A DNA stretch of 64,000 bases from Megamerina dolium (taxonomy: Eukaryota > Arthropoda > Insecta > Diptera > Megamerinidae), in contig OY978526.1 of NCBI GenBank assembly GCA_963854835.1, positions 68,606,418 to 68,670,417 of the forward strand. The letters are read 5' to 3'. How positions within the stretch are numbered: the first letter of the stretch is position 1; the number at the start of each line of letters is the position of its first letter. Made by a program: the position numbers and the translations under genes. Shown one piece after another: positions 34,261 to 44,987 of this stretch. The notes beneath the pieces are model-generated. The model worked only from the letters and a program-made list of their open reading frames with translations. It was not told where the DNA came from and made no database searches.

Positions 34261-34829
34261 AAGCCTTTCGTTGTTGGACAATACCATTGCTCAAAGTAAA
34301 TGTTTAAATCAAATTTTGATTTATTTCATTATTTTTGTTATTGGAAGAAATTCCGTATTGAAACGAAAGAGAACAACACATAGATCACAAACTAATTGTT
34401 TTTTGTTGTATTTTATTTAGTTCAAAAGAAATATGCTTCATTACAAATTGACTATGTTCCACAATTGCAACTTTTTAAAGATATAATTTTATACAAAAAA
34501 ACCTCGAGATAAAAATAAACAAAAATTGCGCGAACTGTTCGTGTCGGGAAAAATTCAGTAAGTATCAAAACAGAAGAACAAGATCAAACGAATCGACAGC
34601 TGACTGATCAAGTCAGTGTTGCATTTGCCTTCTATAAAGGTGGCACCAAATCCACCAGACAGTGCGCGCGACGTAATTTTCTGGCGTAGACAGTGTTCGA
34701 TCATCTCAAAAAGTACCCGATTCATATAAATATCGAATGAAGATGTTCTATGAAGATGACTCTGTGATTTGCTGATATTTTCAACAGTTTGAATGCAGAA
34801 ATCGTAACGTTGCCATGTTTTTAATCTTT
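34261..34829. other. Intergenic, possible transposase HTH scrap
   Basis: Mostly unassigned. Around 34610-34680 a plus-strand piece (VSVAFAFYKGGTKSTRQCARR) resembles a mariner-type N-terminus but is too short to call. Confidence 0.2.
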
Positions 34830-35640
34830 TTTACACCCTGCATAATGTAATATGCAAGGTATATTCGTTTCGGTCAGATGTTTGTAACCACTTGAAGGAA
34901 TCTCCGGAGATATTCGTGATCAGCGTCGGTTAAATTGTCGATTTAACGAAGTCCGTCCGTCCTTCTGTCTGTCTGTCACCTGGATGGTTCGCATGATAAC
35001 TTGAACAAATATGGAGCTACTTTGAAGAAATTTGGCACAAGTAACCTATGATCCATGGGAAACTTCGGTAATCTTTTGTCTAGAACAACCATAAAAAATA
35101 AATATGTGGCACTTAAAGCCCCAAAGGGCTCATTGGCAGAGCTTCTCTTCCATTACTGTTGTGCGTCTTAAATTTGGACAGTATCAGAAGGGACCTACTT
35201 ATTTTAGCCGGTTCCGAGCGGCAGAACACTTGTGACATCACTTTTTCTGAGCTTTGTCACAGAGTTCTTTAAGAAGCTTTTTCATGGCAAGTTGTTACTG
35301 TCGGAAGAATTGCCAATTGCTTGCCGACAGGTGGGTACCATTCGAAAGAAAAATCTTATCGATATTAAATTTGTTATGCATCAGCCGGCGATTGAACCAC
35401 GACCTACAGATCAGAAGGCGAACACACTAACCACTGAGCTACGGCACCCCTAGAACAACCATACTTGACACTTATATTAATATGGTATTCGGAAATAATG
35501 TGGCTGGAAACCAGCATGCCACACCCCCCTCTTAATGGGGCTACCATGCAAAGTTGCGAAAATTAAAAAAAATTTTAACCGCTTAACTTACGAACTATTC
35601 AACGTAGGTGGTCAGCCCGAGCCGACTGTAAGGTACTTTT
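34830..35640. repeat. Second copy of the unclassified dispersed repeat
   Basis: It begins near TGCAAGGTATATTCGTTTCG and includes GTCCGTCCGTCCTTCTGTC, GTAACCTATGATCCATGGGA and AGAACAACCATACTTGACAC. It matches the pieces at 25300-27110. It is split by a SINE at 35094-35449 whose target duplication restores it precisely. Confidence 0.6.
35094..35449 (-). mobile_element. tRNA-derived SINE, full length, with target duplication
   Basis: 356 bases in the same orientation as the copy at 1657, with complete tRNA-like head on the right (minus-strand GGTGCCGTAGCTCAGTGG) and tail on the left. A perfect 14-base direct repeat, CTAGAACAACCATA, lies at 35080-35093 and 35450-35463. It is inserted in the dispersed repeat. 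Confidence 0.88.
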
Positions 35641-36086
35641 TTTTATATCGAAATACATAAATACTCGTATATATTTATGCATTTATGCTTTTTAGTATGC
35701 ATGGAGATTGTTTAACTGTCAATTGCATTCAATATCTTAGTTAAAAATTAAACAATTTTCATTTCTATTATGCTCCGAATGGTTTTACAGCAGTACGAGA
35801 ACCAGTGGCTTTGACCACAGACACTACTGCAACGTACTAAAGGTTAAACGTTCACAAAATCTTAGGAAAAGTGCGAAAACATAGTATTGTATGGGAGATG
35901 TGGGTAATTTTCCTTCAATGCCGCCCAATTGTAATTTTGTATATTCGTTAGGAAATAAAATCTTATGTACAAAGTTTTAGCTTTATAGCAATATATTTTT
36001 GCGTGCAAAGTGTGAAAAAATATGGGAGCTGGACGTGAATTGAATGAAAACAATTTCACATACCAAGTTTCAACTTCATGGTTTTG
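35641..36086. other. Intergenic, no gene recognised
   Basis: AT-rich with no similarity seen. A 79-codon minus-strand frame (35862-36101) runs into the transposon end and is not credible. Confidence 0.3.
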
Positions 36087-36088
36087 TA

Positions 36089-37397
36089 AAGGGTTATCCA
36101 TTTTGCGGTTTCAAAAGTAAATGTAAATAAAACACATATAAAATATTTTTTATCATGATATTTCGTTTTATTATAAAGTTTGAACGTTGACATTATGTGT
36201 GAAATACTACATCATTTAAATGACCATCACGCGAATTGTTGCAAGCATCGATTCTTTTGAGGTAATTTTCGACCACTTTTTGACTCATATTGGGCGGTAT
36301 CTCAGCCATAACGTGACGAATGTTGGTTTTTAGGCGCTCAAGAGTTAAAGGTTTATCTGCATAAACACAGTCTTTCGAGTAGCCCCACAAAAAAAAGTCA
36401 AGCGGTGTCAAATCGCATGATCTTGGTGGCCACTTGATATCGCCATGACGAGAAATTACGCGGCCAGAAAATTTCTCTTGCAATAAAGCCATATTCGCTC
36501 GAGTTGTGTGGCATGTGGCACCGTCTTGTTGAAACCACATATTCTCTAAGTCGTATTCTTCAATAGCAGGCAAAAAAAAGTCGGTTATCATATGACCATA
36601 ACGCTCCGAATTGACGGTGACAGTCGTTCCATCGTCGTTTTCGAAGAAGTAAGGTCCAATCACACCTTCGGACCAAAGAGCGCACCAAGCAGTGACTTTT
36701 TGTGGATGTAGTAGCCTCTCTTCAATTCTCAGGAACCTCAGGATTCTCAGAACCCCAAATACGACAATTTTGTTTGTTAACATACCCACCGAGTGAGAAA
36801 TGTGCTTCGTCGCTGAAGAAAATTTTGTTCGAAAAATCGCCGTCCACCGCCTGTTGTTCAAGCACCCATTCGACGTATCTACGACGTTGTGAATGGTCAG
36901 CTGGCTTCAGTTGTTGTGTGAGCTGGATTTTATATGGATGTAGGTGTAGATCCAAATGCAAAATACGCCATAATGTGCCGTAAGACAGTCCTAATTCCTG
37001 AGAACGACGAGGAATCGACACATTCGGGTCTTCGGCAACACTTTCACTTATAGCAGCGATATTTTCGGTGGTACGAGCGAAACGATGATGCACAGGCCTT
37101 ACAATATCTGTAACCGATCCAGTCTCTTCATATTTCTTCACAATTTTGCCAATTGCTTGCGTAGTTGGACGATTATGTAAACCATAATCTCCTCTTAAAG
37201 CACGATATGTGGCTGTGGCAGAATCACCATTTTTGTAGTAGGTTTTTACAATTTTAATGCGTTGTGCGATAGTTAAGCGATCTATTTTCGCAAATGTCAG
37301 ACTTTGAACTGAAAAAGAAAGAAATTGTTTTAACAACTCAGTTTGACAGATGTCGAACTAGCCCTATACTTTTGAAACCGCGAAATGGGTAACCCTT
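36089..37397 (-). mobile_element. DD41D (rosa-like) mariner element, copy B, near full length
   Basis: TA-flanked (36087-36088, 37398-37399) with both ~30-base inverted repeats. The transposase on the minus strand runs from about 37290 (IDRLTIAQRIKIV; its start codon is changed ATG to ATA) to the stop near 36193. It shows HTH/linker, FFSDEAHFSLGG, FQQDGATCHTTRANMALLQ and PPRSCDLTPLDFFLWG. The second-to-third aspartate distance counts to 41 residues between. A seven-base insertion near 36735 (after SENPEV) shifts the frame. Unlike copies at 40205 and 60024 it keeps a sense codon (TTA) in the KPLTLE block near the C-terminus. Confidence 0.9.
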
Positions 37398-37399
37398 TA

Positions 37400-38127
37400 T
37401 TTTTATGTCCAGAATGTGAAAAAATACAATTGAGAATATAATTTTCTCGGTAAATATAATTGTATATACTAACTCTTATCTCTCGATTTCTCTAAGAATA
37501 CGGCAGTTATCATGCTAACAGATAGGCAGACAGACATAGCTAAATTGATTCAGATCGTGGTTCTAATAAACACCTTAAATATCTGCATATTGCCTGATTT
37601 GTTTAAGTGAGGTGCTTAAAGCCTTGACTCTTTGAGTGTAGGGTAGCAAAATAATAATTAATTTCACTTTATGAAAAATATATAATGAAAAAATCGATTA
37701 AAAATATATTACCAACCCAAAGTAATTGACTTTTTTAATGTACCACCTACTACCTTCTTATCTTTACATAAACAAATCCAATTAGAACAATAGTAATATA
37801 TTAGACTGGTTCAAAACTCTGAAGTTTGGAATATTAAAAGTATAATTTTTCTAAAAATCTCCTTACTATTCATATTGCGAGAATTATTTTTATATTGAGA
37901 AAAAGCTGATGTATGGAGCTAATTTCTAAATCATTTTTTTTTACTTGCTCCTTTTTGTAAAATTACATTTTCATTTTATTATTACCAAGAAATGTCTAAT
38001 TTGTGGTAGTCTGATAATGCCCACTAGCGTAATCTTCATTTCGTCAAATTTAAAAATTAGTGATTGTATGCACGACTGGATATTCTGAAACTTTAGTAAT
38101 CGTATTTAGTTCTGATTTAAACTTTAC
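37400..38127. other. Intergenic and presumed promoter of receptor 38128
   Basis: AT-rich. The CCCATGGG block shared by other receptors is absent. No clear core promoter is visible. Confidence 0.3.
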
Positions 38128-39960
38128 GTGAACATGAAAGTTCTTTTGAATTTCGTTCAAGTAGTATTGCTTGAAAATCAATTGAGTTCAATGCTCAATT
38201 ATATCTGCGATGTAAGTTTAAAAGATCAAAACTACAACTCCATAATATATATGAGCAATGGTCAGGTAAGAACATCAAGTGATGCTATCAATACGGATTT
38301 ATTGCTAAAAAAACTAAGTCAAATAAATGATGGAATACCTGTATTAGTATTGAGTCAAGAACAACAAAATTTATATTCACTTGGAGAATATTATAATAAA
38401 AAATTTCTAGTAGTTGTGAAATTGACCTACAATGAAGAGAATGATCGAAAGTTGTTGCAAAAATTATGGAAAAATTTATATAAAAATCGACAAAGTCGTC
38501 AAATCTTTTTATTGAACACACCACAAAGAGATGAATTGTATTTGGAAAAGATGATAAAATATTGCACAAGCAATCATGCAATGAATATCATTTTCATAAC
38601 ACCCGATGTGTTAGAGACAAAGCAATACTATACACTTCAACTTTTTCCAACTACAGAGCTGAAAGTTGGACAAATCACATCAAATATATCATCAATCTTT
38701 CCTGATCATATACGTAATATGTATGGACATCCGATTAAAGTTAAAGTATCCGAATTACCAGCACGTGTTTATATATTAAAAGAATCTATCGAAAGCTTAA
38801 CCATAAGCGGATATACTGCAAATCAAATAGTGGAGTATGCTCGAAAGCATAATGCTACGCTAACATATCCTCGACGAGATCTTATGCGGATTCTCCTATC
38901 GAGCCAAGATGCTGCAAGAATGCTGGAAAATGGTACATTTGACACAGCAGCGACATCACTTGATATGTCTTATGGAAACGATATAAGCTACAGTAATCCA
39001 AATGAGCTAATCAATTGGTGCATTATGGTGCCAGCGCCCAAGGACAAACCTAGCTATCTATTTTATGTCATCATATACGATTATATTACTCTGTTACTCG
39101 TATTTGTTGCCCTTTTGGCAGCATCGTTCACAATAACACTGACATTCTATTCTCGTGGACAGAAAGAAATTAATTGGAGCAATTTTTTAGTTAATTATGA
39201 TATATTGAATGCTTTCTTGGGTCAACCTTTTGTAATGGAAAATCAGTTTGCTGGTATTCGAAGTGCTATTTATGTGATTATCTCTGTTGCTGGTATGATT
39301 TTTAATACATTGTACGTTGCTTATTTGCAAACTTATACCACAGAACCGCCGAAAACTTTGCGTTTGGAAACACTTGACGATATAAAACATTCGGGAATTC
39401 GAATTAAAATGCCTCATCAGGAAATTGAAACAATAAGAGCCACAGCCGAAAGTGAATTTCTCAAACTCATCTCGAGGGTGGACACATATCAGGAATTTTT
39501 TCGAATGCGCGACTCTCTTGATGCACCATATGGATTTTCAGTGCCATCATCCAATTGGCTATATTATCAGGAAGTACAAAAATTCTATCGGAAGCCACTA
39601 GTCAGCTTAACAAAATATTGTATTAGCAGAAATATGCCACGTTTTATGCCATTCCAACATAATTCAATATTTCTACCATCGATGAATATACTGATTGGTC
39701 AAGCTACACAATCGGGATTGATAAGGCATTGGATGAGTCGATCATTTTTGGAACTTGTACAAATTGGACGTGCAAATATAGTAGATAAAAGTGAACTCAC
39801 AGAATTCACGCCTCTCAATATTATATCTTTGGTATTGATAATTTATGGCTTTGCCATCGTTGTAACATTATGTGGTTTTGCATTGGAGTTATTATGGTAT
39901 TATCGGTATGAAAAGAAATCAAATAGTATAGAAACCATGGGGAAATCATGCACTCACTAA
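38128..39960 (+). CDS. Strongly divergent ionotropic receptor (subfamily D), intact
   Basis: It encodes 610 residues with no introns and is clearly unlike its neighbours in sequence but has the same plan. The start MNMKVLLNFVQVVLL is only weakly signal-like. Blocks: NIIFITPDVLETKQYYTLQLFP (counterpart of LLIFRDF...NCYSYNKFP), IFPDHIRNMYGHPIKV, GTFDTAATSLDMSYG, INWCIMVPAP. M1 lies about 309-338 and the pore-side block NAFLGQPFVMENQ near 360. M3 lies about 380-405 ending in YLQTYTTEPP, with lobe 2 after it. The usual ENSIYR motif is replaced by HNSIFLPSMNILIGQATQSGL. M4 is at 562-590. The C-terminal codons and stop are part of a 39-base tandem duplication. A relic of a sister gene lies at 41526-41830. 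Confidence 0.93.
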   Translation: MNMKVLLNFVQVVLLENQLSSMLNYICDVSLKDQNYNSIIYMSNGQVRTSSDAINTDLLLKKLSQINDGIPVLVLSQEQQNLYSLGEYYNKKFLVVVKLTYNEENDRKLLQKLWKNLYKNRQSRQIFLLNTPQRDELYLEKMIKYCTSNHAMNIIFITPDVLETKQYYTLQLFPTTELKVGQITSNISSIFPDHIRNMYGHPIKVKVSELPARVYILKESIESLTISGYTANQIVEYARKHNATLTYPRRDLMRILLSSQDAARMLENGTFDTAATSLDMSYGNDISYSNPNELINWCIMVPAPKDKPSYLFYVIIYDYITLLLVFVALLAASFTITLTFYSRGQKEINWSNFLVNYDILNAFLGQPFVMENQFAGIRSAIYVIISVAGMIFNTLYVAYLQTYTTEPPKTLRLETLDDIKHSGIRIKMPHQEIETIRATAESEFLKLISRVDTYQEFFRMRDSLDAPYGFSVPSSNWLYYQEVQKFYRKPLVSLTKYCISRNMPRFMPFQHNSIFLPSMNILIGQATQSGLIRHWMSRSFLELVQIGRANIVDKSELTEFTPLNIISLVLIIYGFAIVVTLCGFALELLWYYRYEKKSNSIETMGKSCTH

Positions 39961-39999
39961 AATAGTATTCAAACCATGGGGAAATCATGCACTCACTAA
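39922..39999 (+). repeat. 39-base tandem duplication over a stop codon
   Basis: Two units, 39922-39960 and 39961-39999, differ at only two positions. The first unit encodes the last residues and stop of receptor 38128. The second repeats ACCATGGGGAAATCATGCAC and the stop just downstream, in the same frame because 39 is a multiple of three. Confidence 0.9.
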
Positions 40000-40204
40000 G
40001 TATTTTAATGTTAAATATAATAAAGCAATTGCAATAAAAAATTCTTGTCCTATGGCTTTGGTTTGGCTTTACATTTGATATGTGCGCAATTTAATTTATT
40101 ATACAAAATTGGACAATAAAACTTGAAAAAGAGATAGGAAACCAAGAGAAAGGGTGCTAATATGGCTGACACAGATTTGTTGAGCACTACTATAATAAGA
40201 AGTA

Positions 40205-41502
40205 AAGGGTTATCCATTTTGCGGTTTCAAAAGTAAATGTAAATAAAACACATATAAAATATTTTCTATCATGATATTTCTTTTTTATTATAAAGTTTGA
40301 ACGTTGACATTATGTGTGAAATACTACATCATTTAAATGACCACCACGCGAATTGTTGCAAGCATCGATTCTTTTGAGGTAATTTTCGACCACTTTTTGA
40401 CACATATTGGGCGGTATCTCAGCCATAACGTGACGAATGTTGGTTTTTAGGTGCTCAAGAGTTCAAGGTTTATCTGCATAAACACGGTCTTTCGCGTAGC
40501 ACCACAAAAAAAAGTCAAGCGGTGTCAAATCGCATGATCTTGGTGGCCACTTGATATCGCCACGACGAGAAATTACGCGGCCAGAAAATTTCTCTTGCAA
40601 TAAAGCCATATTCGCTCGAGTTGTGTGGCATGTGGCACCGTCTTGTTGAAACCACATATTCTCTAAGTCGTATTCTTTAATAGCAGGCAAAAAAAAGTCG
40701 GTTATCATATGACCATAACGCTCCGAATTGACGGTGACAGTCGTTCCATCGTCGTTTTCGAAGAAGTAAGGTTCAATCACACCTCCGGACCAAAGAGCGC
40801 ACCAAGTAGTGACTTTTTGTGGATGTAGTGGCCTCTTTTCAATTACTTGAGGATTCTCAGAACCCCAAATATGACAATTTTGTTTGTTAACATACCCACC
40901 GAGTGAGAAATGTGCTTCGTCGCTGAAGAAAATTTTGTTCGAAAAATCGCCGTCCACCGCCTGTTGTTCAAGCACCCATTCGACGTATCTACGACGTTGT
41001 GAATGGTCAGCTGGCTTCAGTTGTTGTGTGAGCTGGATTTTATATGGATGTAGGTGTAGATCCAAATGCAAAATACGCCATAATGTGCGGTAAGACAGTC
41101 CTAATTCCTGAGAACGACGAGGAATCGACACATTCGGGTCTTCGGCAACACTTTCACTTACAGCAGCGATATTTTCGGTGGTACGAGGGAAACGATGATG
41201 CACAGGCCTTACAATATCTGTAGCCGATCCAGTCTCTTCATATTTCTTCACAATTTTGCCAATTGCTTGCGTTGTTGGACGATTATGTAAACCATAATCT
41301 CCTCTTAAAGCACGATATGTGGCTGTGGCAGAATCACCATTTTTGTAGTAGGTTTTTACAATATTAATGCGTTGTGCGATAGTTAAGCGATCCATTTTCG
41401 CAAATGTCAGACTGAAAAAAAAATAAATTGTTTTAACAACTCAGTATGACAGATGTCGAATTCTAGCCCTATACTTTTGAAACCGCGAAATGGATAACCC
41501 TT
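40205..41502 (-). mobile_element. DD41D (rosa-like) mariner element, copy C, full length with one stop
   Basis: TA-flanked (40203-40204, 41503-41504), 1298 bases, both inverted repeats present. The transposase on the minus strand starts at 41395 (MDRLTIAQRINIV) and is open for 310 codons, covering the HTH, FFSDEAHF, QQDGATCHT and CDLTPLDFFLW. It ends early at TGA after VYADKP. The reading continues beyond the stop to the normal C-terminus (LKTNIRHVMAEIPPN). The same TGA occurs in copy D. All three catalytic aspartates precede the stop, so partial activity cannot be excluded. Confidence 0.92.
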
Positions 41503-41525
41503 TATAACCGCATTATAGCAAACCC

Positions 41526-41830
41526 CGAATGACAAATTTTATATCCTGGTATACACGCTACGTATACCAGTGTAATTGGATTTCATTACGAATGGTTGAC
41601 CCAAGAAAGCATTCATTAAATTATGATCAATTATGAAGTTGCTCAAATTAACTACTTCTGTCCACTCAGATAGAATGACAGAGTAATGGTGATCGAGAAA
41701 TATCGAGGATAAATTTGAATTGATTTCTTCCACTGTCAGCTGAGTAGTTGGAAAAGGTCTTAGTCTATAGAATTGTTTAGCTTCCAATAAAGAGGGTGTT
41801 AATAGAATCAATCTTTTCTCGGTGGTTATG
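41526..41830 (-). pseudogene. Receptor relic of subfamily D
   Basis: The minus strand reads ILLTPSLLEAKQFYRLRPFPTTQLTVEEINSNLSSIF, then after an internal deletion FIIDHNLMNAFLGQPFVMK and GIRSVYTRI. These match two separate regions of receptor 38128 (near residues 150 and 355). Everything between and beyond them is lost. It lies beside a DD41D element. Confidence 0.8.
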
Positions 41831-42103
41831 TGGTGTTTTCAGCAATTCTATGGAGAAAATTACATACAACATTTTTGTGGAACCTATCAACCCTCTGACT
41901 TTTGTTCCTTTTTGAAAAGCCGTAAAAAATACCGATAAATACACCAACATTTAAAACAGACACAGATGCTTTTTTTTGCAATCTGTTTTCATAACATTCA
42001 GCAATACTTAATTACTTAAAATAAAAATAAACATAAGAATATTAATCACGTATGGACTACACCCTTCTAGCATGTGGTGCAGGTATTTATTATTCTTCAC
42101 CCA

Positions 42104-42910
42104 TTAGCAAATGAGACTTGTAGTTGATTTTCTCCTCAGCCGCGTAAATTTAATGGAATTGGAATTGAGATCCGATATTAGTAGGTTAGGGTGGGTTTGA
42201 AGTCTTTGATTGTGGGATTTGGCATGCTTTTTGATTACTTCAGCAACCGTTGGGGCTTTCAAGTCACCATGGATTGGATTGTTTGTGATATAATATGGGG
42301 CGTTTGCAATCATACGTAGGGTTTTGGATTGAAATCTTTGGAGAATTTTGATATTGGAGGTTGCCTCAGTGCCCCACAGCTGCATGCCATATGTCCATAC
42401 TGGTCTCAGGATGGCTGAGTAGAGTAAGAGTTTACTCTCGAGTGAGATTTGGGAGTTTCTATTTAGCAACCAGTGCAAATTTCTGAATTTGATGCCTAGC
42501 GCCTTACGTTTGGTGAAAATAAGTGTTCTCCAAAGTGTCTGCGTACTTGTTCAATTGTACTATGCTGTTTCCTGAAACTGAATCGGTGGTTAGGAATTAG
42601 TTTGCATTCTTCTATTACTGGCATCAATCTTTTGAGGAAAAGGGTTTCCATAAGTTTGGAGGCAACTGGTAGCAAGCTAATGAGGCGATATGACTACACT
42701 TTGTCTGCACTTTTCCGGGCTTGAGAATCATTTTTACTTGGGCAACTTTTCACTGTGGTGGAACAAAGCCAGATAATAAAACAGCATTGTATATATAGGT
42801 TTCGAAAGTGTTTCCCTCTTTTGGTAGTTGCTTCAACTCTTCTCCAGTGATGAGATCATATTCGGGGGCTTTCTTGACTTTGAGCTTTCGAATAGACTTC
42901 CAAGCCATGT
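42104..42910 (-). mobile_element. Jockey-clade retrotransposon fragment with internal deletion
   Basis: Minus-strand frames show KVKKAPEYDLITGEELKQLP, ISLLPVASKLMETL-like and LIPNHRFSFRKQHSTIEQVR. They then jump past the catalytic FADD region to LLLYSAILRPVWTYGMQLWG and LQRFQSKTLRMIANAPYYI. Several stops are present. It is a relative of the element at 11781 but a different lineage. Confidence 0.75.
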
Positions 42911-43137
42911 AAGACCGACCGTATTAACCACTACTTTTTCAAAGTCGCAATAAAAGTGACTTTTATAGTATCCACCTACATAAAATTTACTTCAGTCTTC
43001 AAGTCTCAGTACAATGTAGAAAAATTGATTTAAATTAAATAGACTTTCGAGCAGTTATATTGGGTAAACAATCATTCATGCGTAATACCGTAGTACCTCG
43101 AATTGAGTACTCCTCGCAAACATCGAACTTAACTAAA

Positions 43138-43145
43138 CCCACGGG
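43138..43145 (+). promoter_or_regulatory. CCCACGGG variant of receptor promoter palindrome
   Basis: AAACCCACGGGACAATAAAA lies about 200 bases before the degenerate receptor at 43340. Confidence 0.4.
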
Positions 43146-43339
43146 ACAATAAAATGTTATGTTGAATTATTATCAATATAGGTGAGGTGATGTAATATTG
43201 TCATTGAAATCATATACGTAAAATAGACGACATTTTCTAAATTAAATAGTGCTCATAAAAACTTCAACAGCAATAGTACCTATCTAGTCAAAGCTATTAT
43301 CATGATTTTGTCAAATTTGGAGAATATACTGTACTCAAT

Positions 43340-44560
43340 ATGAAAGTGCTTGGAATTCCTGATAAAGATCTTGGTGAAAATGCAAATCTTCTGGAGGCAA
43401 AATATATGTTGAAAAAATCGATGAGGCAGGGCTGCACATTCGAAACGCAAGGGCTACAACATTCAAAGAACTGTATAATAATATTATCAGGAATGAGACG
43501 AAAGTTTCACAAGAGAGCCACGTAGTATTGTATATGTGGATTTATAGAATACAACACAAGTCACAGACTATAACATTTATATCTCCTACTTGAGGCACAG
43601 GTCCAGAGGCTGAATGGAAATTTACCCGATAGCATACGGTAGGCGATATTACATATAACGATATGATAAATTTTACACGCAACAGCACCTTGGATATTCC
43701 AGCAAGTCGAACAAAATCTACATATTTCTATGATTTCAATGAGATTTCCTATGCGGTGAGCTAATGTGTTATGTTGCCTCTGGAACGACAGTTCTCAAAA
43801 AGTACAGTATTCTATTTGCTATTGGTTTTCATAGTGACGTTTTTGGCTATTGTATTAAAATTTATATTTTCATTGCTATTGACATTATGGATATGGATAT
43901 TGAAGCGTCTACATTCGGTAACTTGGTTGGATATATTTTGCAGCAGCAACATCATCATTAACGATAATTTTCCTATCGCTTTCACTAAGTGGCTTCTTCG
44001 ATTCAAACATTTTTCTGTCTTTATTGCAAGCGCTTCTCACCCAAACAACCACTGATAGATTTCATATCGAATATAGCTGGGTTAGGTCGATCACCTCTTA
44101 GAAATTTACTCTTTCAGCCAGAATCCAAACTTCAACCAGAGGAAATACTTGAAAGTTTTTCACAACTTTTTAATGTGACTAAAAGACCAAAAGTAATGTC
44201 ATAATTACGAAATAAATTACGTACTACTATGGCATTCATGGTAACATTTGATACTTGGCACGTCGTCTATTTCGTTATAGTGACGTATGTATTCGTAATA
44301 TGATTTATATGAATTTTATAGTCCAAGAAAATTCGATATGTCGTAAAGTATTGGACGATTTTATAAATGAAGTTTATGCTGTTGTGTTTTTTTTTGAATT
44401 TTTGGCTGCAATACTCAGTGCGTTATGTGATTGTATCAGAACGTCTATCGACTAGGGATTTCGATATTCCACCAATTTTATTTTATTGATTGCTATTTCA
44501 ATTACATTGCTGTGTTTCATCGGTCAATTTACGTGCTTTCACTTTCATGAATTCCCCTAG
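43340..44560 (+). pseudogene. Heavily degraded ionotropic receptor
   Basis: Recognisable pieces appear in changing frames: an N-terminal scrap (NANLLEAKYMLKKS); REPRSIVYVD near 43520; RRYY plus NFTRNSTLDIPASRTKSTYF near 43670-43730; MLPLERQFSKSTVFYLLLV (M1) at 43771; ILKRLHSVTWLDIFC; DFISNIAGLGRSPLRNLLFQPES at 44060; and RRLFRYSDVCIRNMIY with ENSICRKVLDDFINEVYA at 44255-44380. Much of the amino-terminal region and the pore are deleted. It is clearly non-functional and older than the single-stop genes. Confidence 0.88.
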
Positions 44561-44808
44561 ATGGACAATCTTCGATATAAAATAAGTACTTGTAATTTGT
44601 TTCAGATTCCCTAAATAAAGACGTAGATACTATCGTTCACTTTGCTACCAAATTTAAGGTCTTACAAATCCATCAGCAAATTAAAAAAAGCAATTTATAT
44701 ATTTTTAATATTTCATTTTATGTTCATGCTTCACTCAGTTTTGGTGGCATACATATAAATATTTTCCATAAATACTTTCTCCTGTCCACTCATGTTTATT
44801 ATAAGAAA

Positions 44809-44816
44809 CCCATGGG
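44809..44816 (+). promoter_or_regulatory. CCCATGGG promoter palindrome of receptor 44988
   Basis: TTTATTATAAGAAACCCATG begins just upstream and continues GGG. It lies about 175 bases before the ATG. TTATTATA followed by AAACCCATGGGA is the same arrangement as in the tandem units at 59446. Confidence 0.5.
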
Positions 44817-44987
44817 ATTTAGCAAATGTATTATATTATATATTGTAAAGTATGTACAAAAATATCTAAAAATATTTTATTGAAATTGTTTCAAAATACT
44901 AAATAAATGTTACAGTGAAAAAACAACATTACCATTGCCGGAAGTAATAGTTGAAAAACAGCACCAGTGCAGAATACTGATCTGATT

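Noticed and set aside
35052..35060. CCATGGGA as another receptor promoter motif
   Set aside because: It lies in the dispersed repeat, lacks the ACAAAT extension, and no receptor follows at the right distance.
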